Positions 48,960-57,306 of a stretch of 64,000 nucleotides of DNA are shown here, piece after piece (positions within the stretch are counted from its first letter, which is position 1; the number at the start of each line of letters is the position of its first letter). Position numbers and translations under genes: made by a program. The stretch spans positions 1-64,000 of the forward strand of contig CALFXR010000117.1 in assembly GCA_937958475.1 (NCBI GenBank), in the 5' to 3' direction. The DNA is from an uncultured Mesorhizobium sp. Its GTDB lineage: Bacteria; Pseudomonadota; Alphaproteobacteria; Rhizobiales; Rhizobiaceae. The notes beneath the pieces were generated by a model. It made no database searches and was not told the origin of the DNA. It saw only the letters and a list, made by a program, of their open reading frames with translations.

Positions 48960-50420
48960 TCAGAACACCGGCGGGAAGGGACGGCCGCCGCGGTCGAGCG
49001 TGATCCAGCGCGTCTCGGTGAAGGTTTCCAGCGACCAGCGCCCGCCGTGCTTGCCGACGCCCGACGCCTTGAAGCCGCCGAAGGGCACGTGCGGTTCGTC
49101 GTTCACCGATGAGCAGTTGACGTGGCAGTTGCCGGTGTCGAGCCTGTTGACGATGGCCAGCCCGCGTCCCTCGTCGCCGGTCATGACGCCGGCGGAAAGG
49201 CCGTACTCGCTGTCGTTGGCGATCTGGATCGCCTCCTCGTCGGTGCGGAACGGAATGACCGGCACGACGGGGCCGAACGTCTCGTCCTGGTAGAGCTTCA
49301 TGTCCGGCGTCACGCCGGTCAGGATGGTCGGCTCGACGAAGCGTCCCTCGATCTTGCCGCCGAGCACGACCTTGGCGCCCTTGGCGATGGCGTCGTCGAG
49401 CTGCTCCTTCACCTTTGCGACCTGCTTGTCGTTGATCAGCGGGCCGATGACGTGGTCCTTGCTCTTCGTCGGGTCGCCGACCTTCAGCCTGGCGGCGCGC
49501 TCGACGAAGCGCTTGAGGAAGGCGTCGAAGATCTTCTCGTGGACGAGCACCTTCTCCACCGACATGCAGATCTGGCCCTGGTGCATGAACGAGCCGAAGT
49601 TCGCCGCCTGCGTCGCCCGCTCCATGTCGGCGTCTTCGAGCACGATGAGGGAATCCTTGCCGCCGAGCTCGACGCAGCACTTCTTCAGGTGCGCGCCGGC
49701 CTTCGCCGCGATCTGCCGGCCGACCGCGGTCGAACCGGTGAAGGAGATGCCCTTCACGTAGGGGTGCTCGATCAGTTCGTCGCCGACCTCCTGGACGTTG
49801 TCGCGCGAGCAGGTGACGACGTTGAGCACGCCCTTGGGCAGGCCGGCCTCCTCGAAGATCTCGGCGAACAGGAGCCCGCCGAGATAGGGCGTCTCCTCGG
49901 ACGGCTTCAAGACGATCGTGTTGCCGGCGACCAGCGGGAACAGGAAGCCGCGCGCAGTCAGGATGCAGGGGAAGTTCCACGGGCTGATGACCGAAACGAC
50001 ACCCATCGGCCGGCGCACCGCCATCGACACCTTGCCGTACTCCGACGGCAGCACCTCGCCGACCGGCTGCCAGACCGAGGCCGCCGCTGCCTCGAAGACC
50101 TCGGTAACGTAGCCGGTCTCGAACATGCCTTTGCCGAACCAGCCGCCGCCTTCCGCCTGGATGGCGTCGACGATCTCCATGCGCCGCTTCTGCCAGATCT
50201 CGGCCGCCTTGTGCAGGACGTGGGCGCGCTTGGAGAAGGGCAGCGCCGACCATTCGGGGAACGCCGCATGGGCCGCCTCGATCGCGGCGGCCGCCTCGGC
50301 GCGGCCGGAATCGGGCACCTCCGCCCAGACCGAGCCGTCAGCCGGGTTCAAATCCTTGAACGTCTTCTTCGTGGCGGACCATCCGCCGCCGATGTACATG
50401 CCTTCGAACACGCGTGCCAT
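48960..50420 (-). CDS. Aldehyde dehydrogenase, benzaldehyde/vanillin-type branch
   Basis: The 486-residue enzyme has VVSVISPWNFPCILTARGFL, the NAD loop ISFTGSTAVGRQIAAKAG, CCVELGGKDSLIVLED with the base glutamate, the catalytic cysteine in HQGQICMSVEKV, and FGPVVPVIPFRTDEEA. HQGQICMSVE/T-type active sites mark aromatic aldehyde dehydrogenases such as those for benzaldehyde or vanillin. The ATG follows AGGAGG. It is the last gene of the minus-strand importer group, 21 bp after the extended ATPase, so it is probably co-transcribed and acts on an aldehyde that is imported or formed from the imported ligand. Confidence 0.82.
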   Translation of the reverse strand: MARVFEGMYIGGGWSATKKTFKDLNPADGSVWAEVPDSGRAEAAAAIEAAHAAFPEWSALPFSKRAHVLHKAAEIWQKRRMEIVDAIQAEGGGWFGKGMFETGYVTEVFEAAAASVWQPVGEVLPSEYGKVSMAVRRPMGVVSVISPWNFPCILTARGFLFPLVAGNTIVLKPSEETPYLGGLLFAEIFEEAGLPKGVLNVVTCSRDNVQEVGDELIEHPYVKGISFTGSTAVGRQIAAKAGAHLKKCCVELGGKDSLIVLEDADMERATQAANFGSFMHQGQICMSVEKVLVHEKIFDAFLKRFVERAARLKVGDPTKSKDHVIGPLINDKQVAKVKEQLDDAIAKGAKVVLGGKIEGRFVEPTILTGVTPDMKLYQDETFGPVVPVIPFRTDEEAIQIANDSEYGLSAGVMTGDEGRGLAIVNRLDTGNCHVNCSSVNDEPHVPFGGFKASGVGKHGGRWSLETFTETRWITLDRGGRPFPPVF

Positions 50421-50441
50421 CGTGCTGCCTCCTGTGATGTC

Positions 50442-51860
50442 CTAGTGTTTCTTCCGCTTCTTCTTCGCGGGCTTTTCGACTGGATGCGGCGCGGGCGCCT
50501 CGGTCGAGCGCTCGGCCGGGATGACGAAGGCCGACAGCCTCTTGCGGCTCTCCGCGACATGGGCCGCATGGATCGCCGCGGCGCGCGCGGCGAGGTCGGC
50601 GAGCGGGGCTGTCGCAGGCGCCGCGGCGGCGACCGGGACGGTTTCCTCCTCGATCGCGACACCTGCGCTGTTGTGGCCAATCAGTCCGTGCGAGCCGTTG
50701 AGCCTGCCGCCTTGCTCCTGGGACGGGCGTGGCGCCTCGGCGGGAACGGCGCTGCCGCCGCCCTTCGGCGCGGCGAAGGCGCTCGGCGCCGTAGCGGTCA
50801 GCCGCCGCGAGCGGACGTGGTCGGCGAGCCGTTCGGCGGCCCGCCGCGACAGGTCCGCGGCATTGTCGGCGATGCGCCTGCCGTCGACAGAGACGTGCGG
50901 CGCGCCGGGCCTGAACGGCGCCGGCGAAGGCATGTCGGTCCACGGGTCGCCGCCGGCCTGCGGATCGTAGCGGCCGACGAAGGCGCTGGGCAGGTCGCCC
51001 TGCCTCCGCAGCGTGCGCACGAAGGCCTGCTGGATGCGCCCGGCCCGCAGGGCGAGGTCGCCGGCGAGCCGGCCGATCGCCTCGACCGAGACCGGCAGCC
51101 GCATCGGCGCCGGCAATTGCACGGGAGACTGCCGGGCAGCCGTCGTGCGGGCGCTGCCGCCGAGATAGGCGTTGATCACGGCCGGGTCGTTCATCAGCAC
51201 CGCGGCGCCGTTCTCGCCGGTCACCGCGCCGTTCTCGATGAGATAGCCGCGGTCGGCGATCTTCAGGCTCTGCCTGGCGTTCTGCTCGACGAGCAGGATA
51301 CCGACGCCGGTCGCGGCAACCGCCTTCAGCGAGCGGAACAGCTCCTGGGTGAGCAGCGGCGACAGGCCGAGCGACGGCTCGTCGAGCATCAGGATCTCGG
51401 GCTTCGACATCAGCGCCCGGCCGATGGCGACCATCTGCTGCTCGCCGCCGGACATGGTCCGCGCCACCTGGGCCTTGCGCTCGGCGAGCCGCGGAAAGAG
51501 CGCGTAGATCGTCTCCAGCGTCTCCTTCTCGCCGCGGCGCGCCCTTGCGGCGAAGGCGCCGAGCTGCAAATTCTCCGCCACCGTCAGCTCGCCGAAGATG
51601 CCCCTGCCCTCCGGCACCAGCGCGATGCCCTCCTCGACGATGCGGTGGGCCTTCATGCCGAGGATCTGCCTGCCGTTCATGCGGATGGAGCCGCCCGGCT
51701 CGGCCGCCACCATGCCGGCAATCGCCTTCAGCAGCGTCGACTTGCCGGCCCCGTTGGCGCCGAGGATGACGCAGATCTCGCCGCTCTCGATGCGCACGCC
51801 GACGCCTTCGAGGGCGCGGTGGCGGCCGTAGCTGACGGCGATGTTGGCGACCTCAAGCAT
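50442..51860 (-). CDS. LivF-type ATPase with a long unknown C-terminal extension
   Basis: Residues 1-235 are an ordinary LivF ATPase: GANGAGKSTLLKAIAGM (Walker A), VPEGRGIFGELTVAENLQLGA, MSGGEQQMVAIGRALM (signature), ILMLDEPSLGLSP (Walker B). The protein then continues for about 235 more residues (472 in all) with no membrane segment: a basic helical part (RLAGDLALRAGRIQQAFVRT), a Pro/Ala/Gly-rich stretch, a helix DLAARAAAIHAAHVAESRKR and a terminal KPAKKKRKKH cluster. The extension is not a frame artefact, because its stop directly precedes the aldehyde dehydrogenase RBS and the frame stays open throughout. Its role is unknown; a partner-binding or nucleic-acid-binding tail are possibilities. 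Confidence 0.85.
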   Translation of the reverse strand: MLEVANIAVSYGRHRALEGVGVRIESGEICVILGANGAGKSTLLKAIAGMVAAEPGGSIRMNGRQILGMKAHRIVEEGIALVPEGRGIFGELTVAENLQLGAFAARARRGEKETLETIYALFPRLAERKAQVARTMSGGEQQMVAIGRALMSKPEILMLDEPSLGLSPLLTQELFRSLKAVAATGVGILLVEQNARQSLKIADRGYLIENGAVTGENGAAVLMNDPAVINAYLGGSARTTAARQSPVQLPAPMRLPVSVEAIGRLAGDLALRAGRIQQAFVRTLRRQGDLPSAFVGRYDPQAGGDPWTDMPSPAPFRPGAPHVSVDGRRIADNAADLSRRAAERLADHVRSRRLTATAPSAFAAPKGGGSAVPAEAPRPSQEQGGRLNGSHGLIGHNSAGVAIEEETVPVAAAAPATAPLADLAARAAAIHAAHVAESRKRLSAFVIPAERSTEAPAPHPVEKPAKKKRKKH

Positions 51861-52584
51861 CGCCGTCCCCCAGATAGGCGCGCACCACCTCGGGGTCCGA
51901 CAGCGCCTCGCCGACGCTGCCTTCGGCGATCTTGACCCCGCTCGACATGACGACGCAGCGGTCGCACAGCGAGCGGATGGCGTCCATCACGTGCTCGACC
52001 ATGATGATGGTGCGGCCTTCGCCGCGCAGTTCCTCGATCAGCGCGATGCCGATCTTCAGTTCGCTCGGGTTGAGGCCGGCCAGCCACTCATCAAGCAGCA
52101 GCACGCGGGGATTGGAGGCGAGCGCCCGCGCCAGCTCGACGCGCTTCTGGTCGATGTAGGTCATCGCCGCGACGGGCTGGTGGGCGCGGCCGCCGAGCCC
52201 GACCCGGTCGAGCAGCGCGTCGGCGAGATGCCGCGCCTCCGCGCCCCAGGCGCGCATGTGGCCGAACACGGCGCCGGCCATGACGTTCTCCTCCGCGTCG
52301 AGCGAAGGCAGCACGCGGACGAGCTGGAAGGTGCGGGCGACGCCGCGCCGCGCGATCTGGTGCGCCGGCAGGCCGGAGATGCGCTCGCCGTCGAGGCGTA
52401 TCTCGCCGGCGCTCGGCTTCAGCGCCCCGGAGATCAGGTTGAGCATCGTCGTCTTGCCCGAGCCGTTCGGCCCGATCAGGCCGAGCAGTTCGCCGCGGCG
52501 CACCTCGAAGGAGACGTCGTTGACGGCGACGAGGCCGCCGAACAGGCGCCGCGCGGCGACCACGGAAAGGGCCGGCGCGCTCAT
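51853..52584 (-). CDS. ABC importer ATPase, LivG-like (second importer)
   Basis: The 243-residue ATPase has Walker A GPNGSGKTTMLNLISG, the LivG-specific GVARTFQLVRVLPSLDAEEN, the signature area MTYIDQKRVELARALASNP and Walker B VLLLDEWLAGLNP. It overlaps the next gene's start by 8 bp and the permease gene's end by 4 bp. The order in this importer (LivK, LivH, LivM, LivG, LivF) differs from the first importer (LivK, LivG, LivF, LivH, LivM), so they are not a recent tandem duplication. Confidence 0.86.
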   Translation of the reverse strand: MSAPALSVVAARRLFGGLVAVNDVSFEVRRGELLGLIGPNGSGKTTMLNLISGALKPSAGEIRLDGERISGLPAHQIARRGVARTFQLVRVLPSLDAEENVMAGAVFGHMRAWGAEARHLADALLDRVGLGGRAHQPVAAMTYIDQKRVELARALASNPRVLLLDEWLAGLNPSELKIGIALIEELRGEGRTIIMVEHVMDAIRSLCDRCVVMSSGVKIAEGSVGEALSDPEVVRAYLGDGDA

Positions 52585-53546
52585 CGTGCCTCCTTCTCGT
52601 CGACGACGACGATGCGGACGCGCTTGCGCAACCTGGTCAGGTCCTCCCACAGGCCGAGCACGCCGTGCGGCAGCAGATAGACGATCGCCATGAAGGCTAT
52701 GCCGATCATCAGGCTGGTATGGTTCGGGAAATAGGCGCTGATCTGGTCGAACAGGATGGTGAAGGGGATGACGCCGAGCAGCGGTCCCCACAGCCGCTTG
52801 GTGCCGCCGAGCAGGGCCATGATCACCACCTGGAACGAGATCATCGGATCGAAGGCCGAAGGCGGCTGGATATAGGAGAAGCGCGGCGCCAGGATCGCGC
52901 CGACGATGCCGATGAAGGCGCCGGAGATGACGAACAGGATCACCTTCGCCCGCGCCGTGTCGATGCCGACATGGCGCGCCACGGTCTCGTCGTTGCCGAT
53001 GACGCGCATGGCGAAGCCGAGCCGGGAGCGGCCGACCAGGAAGCCGGTCGCGTAGACGACCGCCGCCAGCGCCAGCAGCATCCAGTAGATGTGCATCTCG
53101 CGGTAGTCGGTGAGCACGTAGAGGCCTATCCCCGAGCCGAACTTGGTCTGCAGCCAGGTCACGACCTGGCGCACCAGTTCGGCGAGCCCCAACGTGAAGA
53201 TGACGAAATAGACGCCCGACAGCCGCAGCGTCGCGATACCGACCAGGGCCGCGAGCACGCCGCCGCCGACCGCCGCGATCAGCATCAGGAGCGGCAGCGG
53301 CAGGATGTCGATGCCGAGCGCCACCGCGTAGGTGCCGACGCCGAAGAAGGCGGCCGTCGCCAGCGAGATGTAGTGGGTCGGGCCGGAGAACAGCGTCCAG
53401 GCCGTACACAGCACCACATACATGACGATGTTGAGCGCCAGCGACAGGTAGTAACCCTGGTCGAACAGCGGCAGCAGGGCGAGCAATGCCAGCGCGACGG
53501 CGCCGCCGGCCGCGACCCGCATCTCCTTTCCGCTCAGCCCGATCAT
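52581..53546 (-). CDS. ABC importer permease, LivM-like (second importer)
   Basis: The 321-residue membrane protein starts MIGLSGKEMRVAAGGAVALA and has the LivM helix series VVLCTAWTLFSGPTHYISLATAAFFGVGTYA, then VYFVIFTLGLAELVRQVV and the coupling loop DNETVARHVGIDTARAKV. The usual G-Y-x-G-xxS-x-G-Q loop is altered to SGPTHYISLATAAFFG here, a variation seen in some LivM proteins. The ATG overlaps the stop of the LivH-like gene by 4 bp. The frame continues upstream, but that part is the other-frame image of LivH. Confidence 0.85.
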   Translation of the reverse strand: MIGLSGKEMRVAAGGAVALALLALLPLFDQGYYLSLALNIVMYVVLCTAWTLFSGPTHYISLATAAFFGVGTYAVALGIDILPLPLLMLIAAVGGGVLAALVGIATLRLSGVYFVIFTLGLAELVRQVVTWLQTKFGSGIGLYVLTDYREMHIYWMLLALAAVVYATGFLVGRSRLGFAMRVIGNDETVARHVGIDTARAKVILFVISGAFIGIVGAILAPRFSYIQPPSAFDPMISFQVVIMALLGGTKRLWGPLLGVIPFTILFDQISAYFPNHTSLMIGIAFMAIVYLLPHGVLGLWEDLTRLRKRVRIVVVDEKEAR

Positions 53547-54409
53547 GCCGTGCGCCTCCCGAAGATGCCCTGCGGCCGGAACAGCAGCACGAGGATGAAC
53601 AGCGCGTAGGTGGCGGCGATCGTCAGGCCCGGATCGACCAGCGTCGCCACCGCCGTCTCGGAGATGCCGAGGATCAGCGCCGCCAGCACGGCGCCGCGTA
53701 CGTCGCCGACCCCGCCCATGATGACGATGATCAGCGCCTTCATGGTGAAGGCGACGCCCATCGAGGCGTTGAAGGTGTAGAAGGTCGAAAGCAGCGCGCC
53801 GCTCGCGGCCGTCAGCGCCCCGCCGAGGGCGAAGGCGAGCGCCGAGGCGCGCGGCACGTCGATGGCCACCAGCCGCGCCGAACTCGGGTCGACCGCGACC
53901 GCGCGGATCGCCGTTCCGTAACGCGTGCGGTAGAGGAAGAACCAGAGCGCTACGGCGATTGCCGCCGCCGCGAGGAACGCCACCACGCGGTTCAGCCCGT
54001 AATTGGCGCCGAGGATCGGCACGGCGACGTTGAGGAAATTGTAGTTGTAGTAGCCGCCTCCGAAACCGAGCAGCATGACGCCCTGGAAGATGAACAGCAG
54101 GCCGAAGGTGGCGAGGATGGAGTCCACCTCGAGCTGGCCGCGGTTCTTGGCGCGGTCGACCAGCGGCCGCAGCGCATAGACGTAGATCAGCCAGTTGAGC
54201 ACGAACGCGCCGGGCGCGATCACCACGATCGCCAGGACCGGATTGACGGCGTGCGCGGTCCACAGCCAGAACGCGATGAAGCTGGCGAGCACCAGGTTCT
54301 CGCCATTGGCGAGGTTCATGATGCGCGCCACGCCGTATTGCAGCGTCAGCCCAACCGCGATGAGCGCGTAGGTGCCGCCCAGCAGCAGACCGGTGACGAT
54401 GATGCTCAT
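53543..54409 (-). CDS. ABC importer permease, LivH-like (second importer)
   Basis: The 288-residue protein starts MSIIVTGLLLGGTYALIAVG and continues LQYGVARIMNLANGENLVLASF, the LivH N-terminal helix-loop-helix. Later segments include FIFQGVMLLGFGGGYYNY and FTMKALIIVIMGGVGDVRGAVLAALILG, the conserved region facing the ATPase. It follows the binding-protein gene after a stem-loop. It pairs with the LivM-like protein to form the membrane channel. Confidence 0.86.
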   Translation of the reverse strand: MSIIVTGLLLGGTYALIAVGLTLQYGVARIMNLANGENLVLASFIAFWLWTAHAVNPVLAIVVIAPGAFVLNWLIYVYALRPLVDRAKNRGQLEVDSILATFGLLFIFQGVMLLGFGGGYYNYNFLNVAVPILGANYGLNRVVAFLAAAAIAVALWFFLYRTRYGTAIRAVAVDPSSARLVAIDVPRASALAFALGGALTAASGALLSTFYTFNASMGVAFTMKALIIVIMGGVGDVRGAVLAALILGISETAVATLVDPGLTIAATYALFILVLLFRPQGIFGRRTA

Positions 54410-54436
54410 GTGACTCCTGTCCGGCTATCCGGGCCG

Positions 54437-54467
54437 GAGCGCGGCGGGCCGTGATCCCGCCGCGCTC
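54437..54467 (-). terminator. Stem-loop between binding-protein and permease genes (second importer)
   Basis: GAGCGCGGCGGG and CCCGCCGCGCTC form a perfect 12-bp stem with a 7-base loop, 20 bp after the binding-protein stop. The arrangement copies that of the first importer, again without a T run, so it is likely an mRNA-stabilising or partial terminator element. Confidence 0.55.
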
Positions 54468-54488
54468 TCTCTGCAAACCGGGAAGACG

Positions 54489-55691
54489 CTAGTTGCCCCA
54501 GCCTTCCTTGACCACCGGCGCCTTGACGTCCTCGAAGCCCTCGGCGGCGACGCCGTAGTACTTCCCGCCCTGCCACTGGCCGACGGTCCAGAATTTCTGG
54601 TTGACGTTGCCGGCAAGCGACATGTCGCCCATGACGGTCTTGAAGGTCGTGGTCTTCAGCTTGTCGATGACCGCGGCCTTGTCGGTCGAGCCGGCGGCGG
54701 TGATCGCCTGCTCGAGCATTTCGAGGCTGGCATAGGTCATCGCCGAGGCCCAGTAGTCGGGCTCTGCGCCGGTCACCTTGGCGTGGCGCTCGCGCCATTC
54801 CGCCATGCCGGGCGCCTCCGGGTTGATCGCACCGGCGCCGAGCACGCCCTCGGCCGCCGCGCCGTTCGCCCCCAGGTAGGCGGGGAAGGCGGTTGCCACG
54901 CCGACGTAGAAGGCCTTTACCTTCAGGTCCGCGATCTTGGCCTGCGCCGACAGCCCGAACGTGTCGCCGGGATAGGAGAAGGCGACGAAGGCGTCCGGCG
55001 CGGCAGCCTGCGCGGCGGCGATGATCGGCGCGAAGTCCTGCTGCTGCAGCGGGTAGGACGTCTCGTAGACGATGTCGAAGCCCGCGGCCTGCAGGGCCGG
55101 CTTGCCGGCGTTGGCGAGTTCGATGCCGAACGCGTCGGCGACGTTGACCACCGCGACCTTGTTGCCGATCGTTCCGGCGTCCTTCATGCCTTTCAGCACG
55201 CCCGCCAGATCCTCGGCGAACGCCTTGGACGAGCCGAGCAGCCAGAACGAGTTCGGCCAGCGCGAGGCGAGCGCCTCGAAGCCGTCGCCGACGGCGGTGG
55301 CGGCAAGCTGCGGATAGCCGTGCTGGGCGATCACCGGCGCGGCGGCGATGTTGAGGCCGGTCGAATAGGGCGCCACGAGGAAGTCGACCTTGTCGACCGT
55401 GACGAGGCGCTGGATGTTCTTGATCGCCGTCTCGCCGTTGGTCTGGTCGTCGAGCTCGATCACCTCGACCTTGCGCTTGGTGCCGCCGACGTCGATGCCG
55501 CCGCGCTCGTTGACGTCGTGCACCCACAGTTGGATGGCCGGCCAGTGGCTGACCGCGGCACCGCCGGCGAGCGGACCCGATTTCGGCGCGCTGGCGCCGA
55601 ATTTCAGGACTTCCTGCGCGAACGCGGCGCCCGGCAGCATTGCGGCGACGGCGGCGCCGGTCGCCAGTGCGAGTAGGGTTCGTCTGATCAT
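54489..55691 (-). CDS. Periplasmic binding protein, LivK-like (second importer)
   Basis: The 400-residue protein has a Sec leader, MIRRTLLALATGAAVAAMLP to AAFAQE, and a LivK fold: LKFGASAPKSGPLAGGAAVS, IELDDQTNGETAIKNIQRLV and DFLVAPYSTGLNIAAAPVIA. It shows the DDQT-x-xxTA-xxxxRL motif found in many binding proteins for amides, aromatic acids or branched-chain amino acids. It is the first gene of its operon, with GGGAGG as ribosome site. It follows, with 52 bp between, the aldehyde dehydrogenase that starts the cluster. Confidence 0.85.
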   Translation of the reverse strand: MIRRTLLALATGAAVAAMLPGAAFAQEVLKFGASAPKSGPLAGGAAVSHWPAIQLWVHDVNERGGIDVGGTKRKVEVIELDDQTNGETAIKNIQRLVTVDKVDFLVAPYSTGLNIAAAPVIAQHGYPQLAATAVGDGFEALASRWPNSFWLLGSSKAFAEDLAGVLKGMKDAGTIGNKVAVVNVADAFGIELANAGKPALQAAGFDIVYETSYPLQQQDFAPIIAAAQAAAPDAFVAFSYPGDTFGLSAQAKIADLKVKAFYVGVATAFPAYLGANGAAAEGVLGAGAINPEAPGMAEWRERHAKVTGAEPDYWASAMTYASLEMLEQAITAAGSTDKAAVIDKLKTTTFKTVMGDMSLAGNVNQKFWTVGQWQGGKYYGVAAEGFEDVKAPVVKEGWGN

Positions 55692-55743
55692 GTCTTCCTC
55701 CCTTGGTTGTCGTCGGCGCGGCTCCCTTGCCGCGCCTTTGCGT

Positions 55744-57138
55744 TCAGATCGGGTAGTCGAGCTTCCCGCTCTGGATCGTTATCCACCGAAGCTCGGTGAA
55801 TTCCTCGATGCCGGCCTTGCCGCCGAAGCGGCCGTAGCCGGACGATTTCATGCCGCCGAGCGGCATCTGCGGCTCGTCGTGGATGGTCGCTGCATTGATG
55901 TGGCAGATGCCGGTCTCCAGCCGGCGCGCCACGTCGAGCGCGCGCATGGCGTCGCGGCCGAACACGGCCGCCGCCAGCCCGTACTCGGTGTCGTTGGCGA
56001 TCGATACGGCCTCGTCGACGTCGGAAAAGCGGATGACGCTCGCCACCGGCCCGAACGTCTCGTCGTAGTAGATGCGCATGCCTGGCGAGACGCCGTCGAG
56101 CACCGTGGCGTCGAGAAAGGCGCCCTGAAGGCGGCCGCCGGCGACGATCCTGGCGCCGCGCACGACGGCGTCGTCGATCATCGCCTTGACCCGCGCCGCC
56201 GCCTGGGCGCTGATCATGCGGCCGATCTTGTGTTCGCCGCGCCCGGGATCGCCCGCCGTCAGCCGCTCGGCGGCGGCGCGCAGGCGCCGCACGAATTCGT
56301 CGGCGACGTCCTCGTGGACGATCAGCCGCTCCGTCGACATGCAGATCTGGCCCTGGTGGAAGAAGGCGCCGTAGCAGGCCGCCTTCACCGCCTCGTCGAG
56401 GTCGGCGTCGTCGAGCACGATCATCGGCGCCTTGCCGCCGAGCTCGAGCAGGCTGCGCTTCAGGTGCCGGGCACAGAGTTCGGCGATGACGCGGCCCGAG
56501 CGCGTCGAACCGGTGAAGTTGACGCGGCGCACCGCCGGATGGGCGATCAGCGCCTCGACGATCTCCTGAACGGATTCCTCGGCGTTGTGGACGATGCCGA
56601 GCACGCCGGCCGGAAGCCCTGCCTCGGCAAAGGTATCGACGACCATCTGGTGCGTCAGAGGGCAGAGTTCCGAAGCCTTGAAGACGACCGTGTTGCCGCA
56701 GCAGAGCGGTGTCGCGATCGCCCTGACCGCGAGCACGATGGGTGCATTCCACGGCGCGATCGACAGGACGACACCGCAGGGCTGGCGCATCGCAAAGGCG
56801 AGCGAGCCGGGACGGTCGGACGGGATCATCTCGCCGCCGACCTGCGTCGTCAGCGCCGCCGCCTCGCGCAGGTTGGCAACGCCGAGCTTGACGTTGAGGT
56901 CGCTCCAGGCGCGCGTGCCGCCCGTTTCCTGGGCGATAACCCGGGCGAAATCGTCCGCGCGGGCGGCCATGAGATCGGCGGCGCGGTTGAGGATTTCACG
57001 GCGTTCGGACGGCGGCGTCGCCGACCATCCGGGAAAGGCGGAGGCCGCGAGATTGGCGACGTGACGTGCTTCGGCCGCGTTGGCGGGGATCGGATGCCCC
57101 GCGGCAAAAGCGATCGCGGCGTGCGCCGTGTCGTTCAA
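55744..57138 (-). CDS. Aldehyde dehydrogenase, salicylaldehyde/vanillin-type branch
   Basis: I choose a TTG start with GGGAGG six bases ahead, giving 464 residues; the longer frame upstream has no RBS. Motifs: VVLSIAPWNAPIVLAVRAIA, NFTGSTRSGRVIAELCA, LLELGGKAPMIVLDDAD and FHQGQICMSTERLIV with the catalytic cysteine. The HQGQICMSTER active site is characteristic of vanillin and salicylaldehyde dehydrogenases. The N-terminus is 20-25 residues shorter than usual. It is divergent from the AraC-type regulator and upstream of the second importer, which supports an aromatic aldehyde or a derivative as inducer and substrate. Confidence 0.8.
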   Translation of the reverse strand: MNDTAHAAIAFAAGHPIPANAAEARHVANLAASAFPGWSATPPSERREILNRAADLMAARADDFARVIAQETGGTRAWSDLNVKLGVANLREAAALTTQVGGEMIPSDRPGSLAFAMRQPCGVVLSIAPWNAPIVLAVRAIATPLCCGNTVVFKASELCPLTHQMVVDTFAEAGLPAGVLGIVHNAEESVQEIVEALIAHPAVRRVNFTGSTRSGRVIAELCARHLKRSLLELGGKAPMIVLDDADLDEAVKAACYGAFFHQGQICMSTERLIVHEDVADEFVRRLRAAAERLTAGDPGRGEHKIGRMISAQAAARVKAMIDDAVVRGARIVAGGRLQGAFLDATVLDGVSPGMRIYYDETFGPVASVIRFSDVDEAVSIANDTEYGLAAAVFGRDAMRALDVARRLETGICHINAATIHDEPQMPLGGMKSSGYGRFGGKAGIEEFTELRWITIQSGKLDYPI

Positions 57139-57194
57139 CGTCTTCCTCCCTGCCGGGGCTCCCCCCGCCGGACCGGCGCCTGAGCGCGGCCCTT

Positions 57195-57246
57195 TGTTGT
57201 TGCCACTACAAAACAACAGCCGGGTCGCGGACGATATTCAAATATC
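57195..57246. promoter_or_regulatory. Two inverted repeats in the divergent AraC / aldehyde dehydrogenase spacer
   Basis: TGTTGTT-N10-AACAACA (57195-57218) and GATATT-CA-AATATC (57233-57246) lie in the 168-bp spacer. Both are unusually AT-rich for the window and well placed for control of the divergent genes by the AraC regulator. No clear -35/-10 pair can be assigned with confidence. Confidence 0.5.
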
Positions 57247-57306
57247 TGGCTATCTATTGCAGATTTCTGGTAGACGCACCCGATATTGCCGCCAGCGCCG
57301 AGCCTG

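Noticed and set aside
49122..51935. Open frame of 937 codons antisense to the aldehyde dehydrogenase and LivF genes
   Set aside because: Same reason: composition of an antisense shadow, and motifs are all on the other strand.
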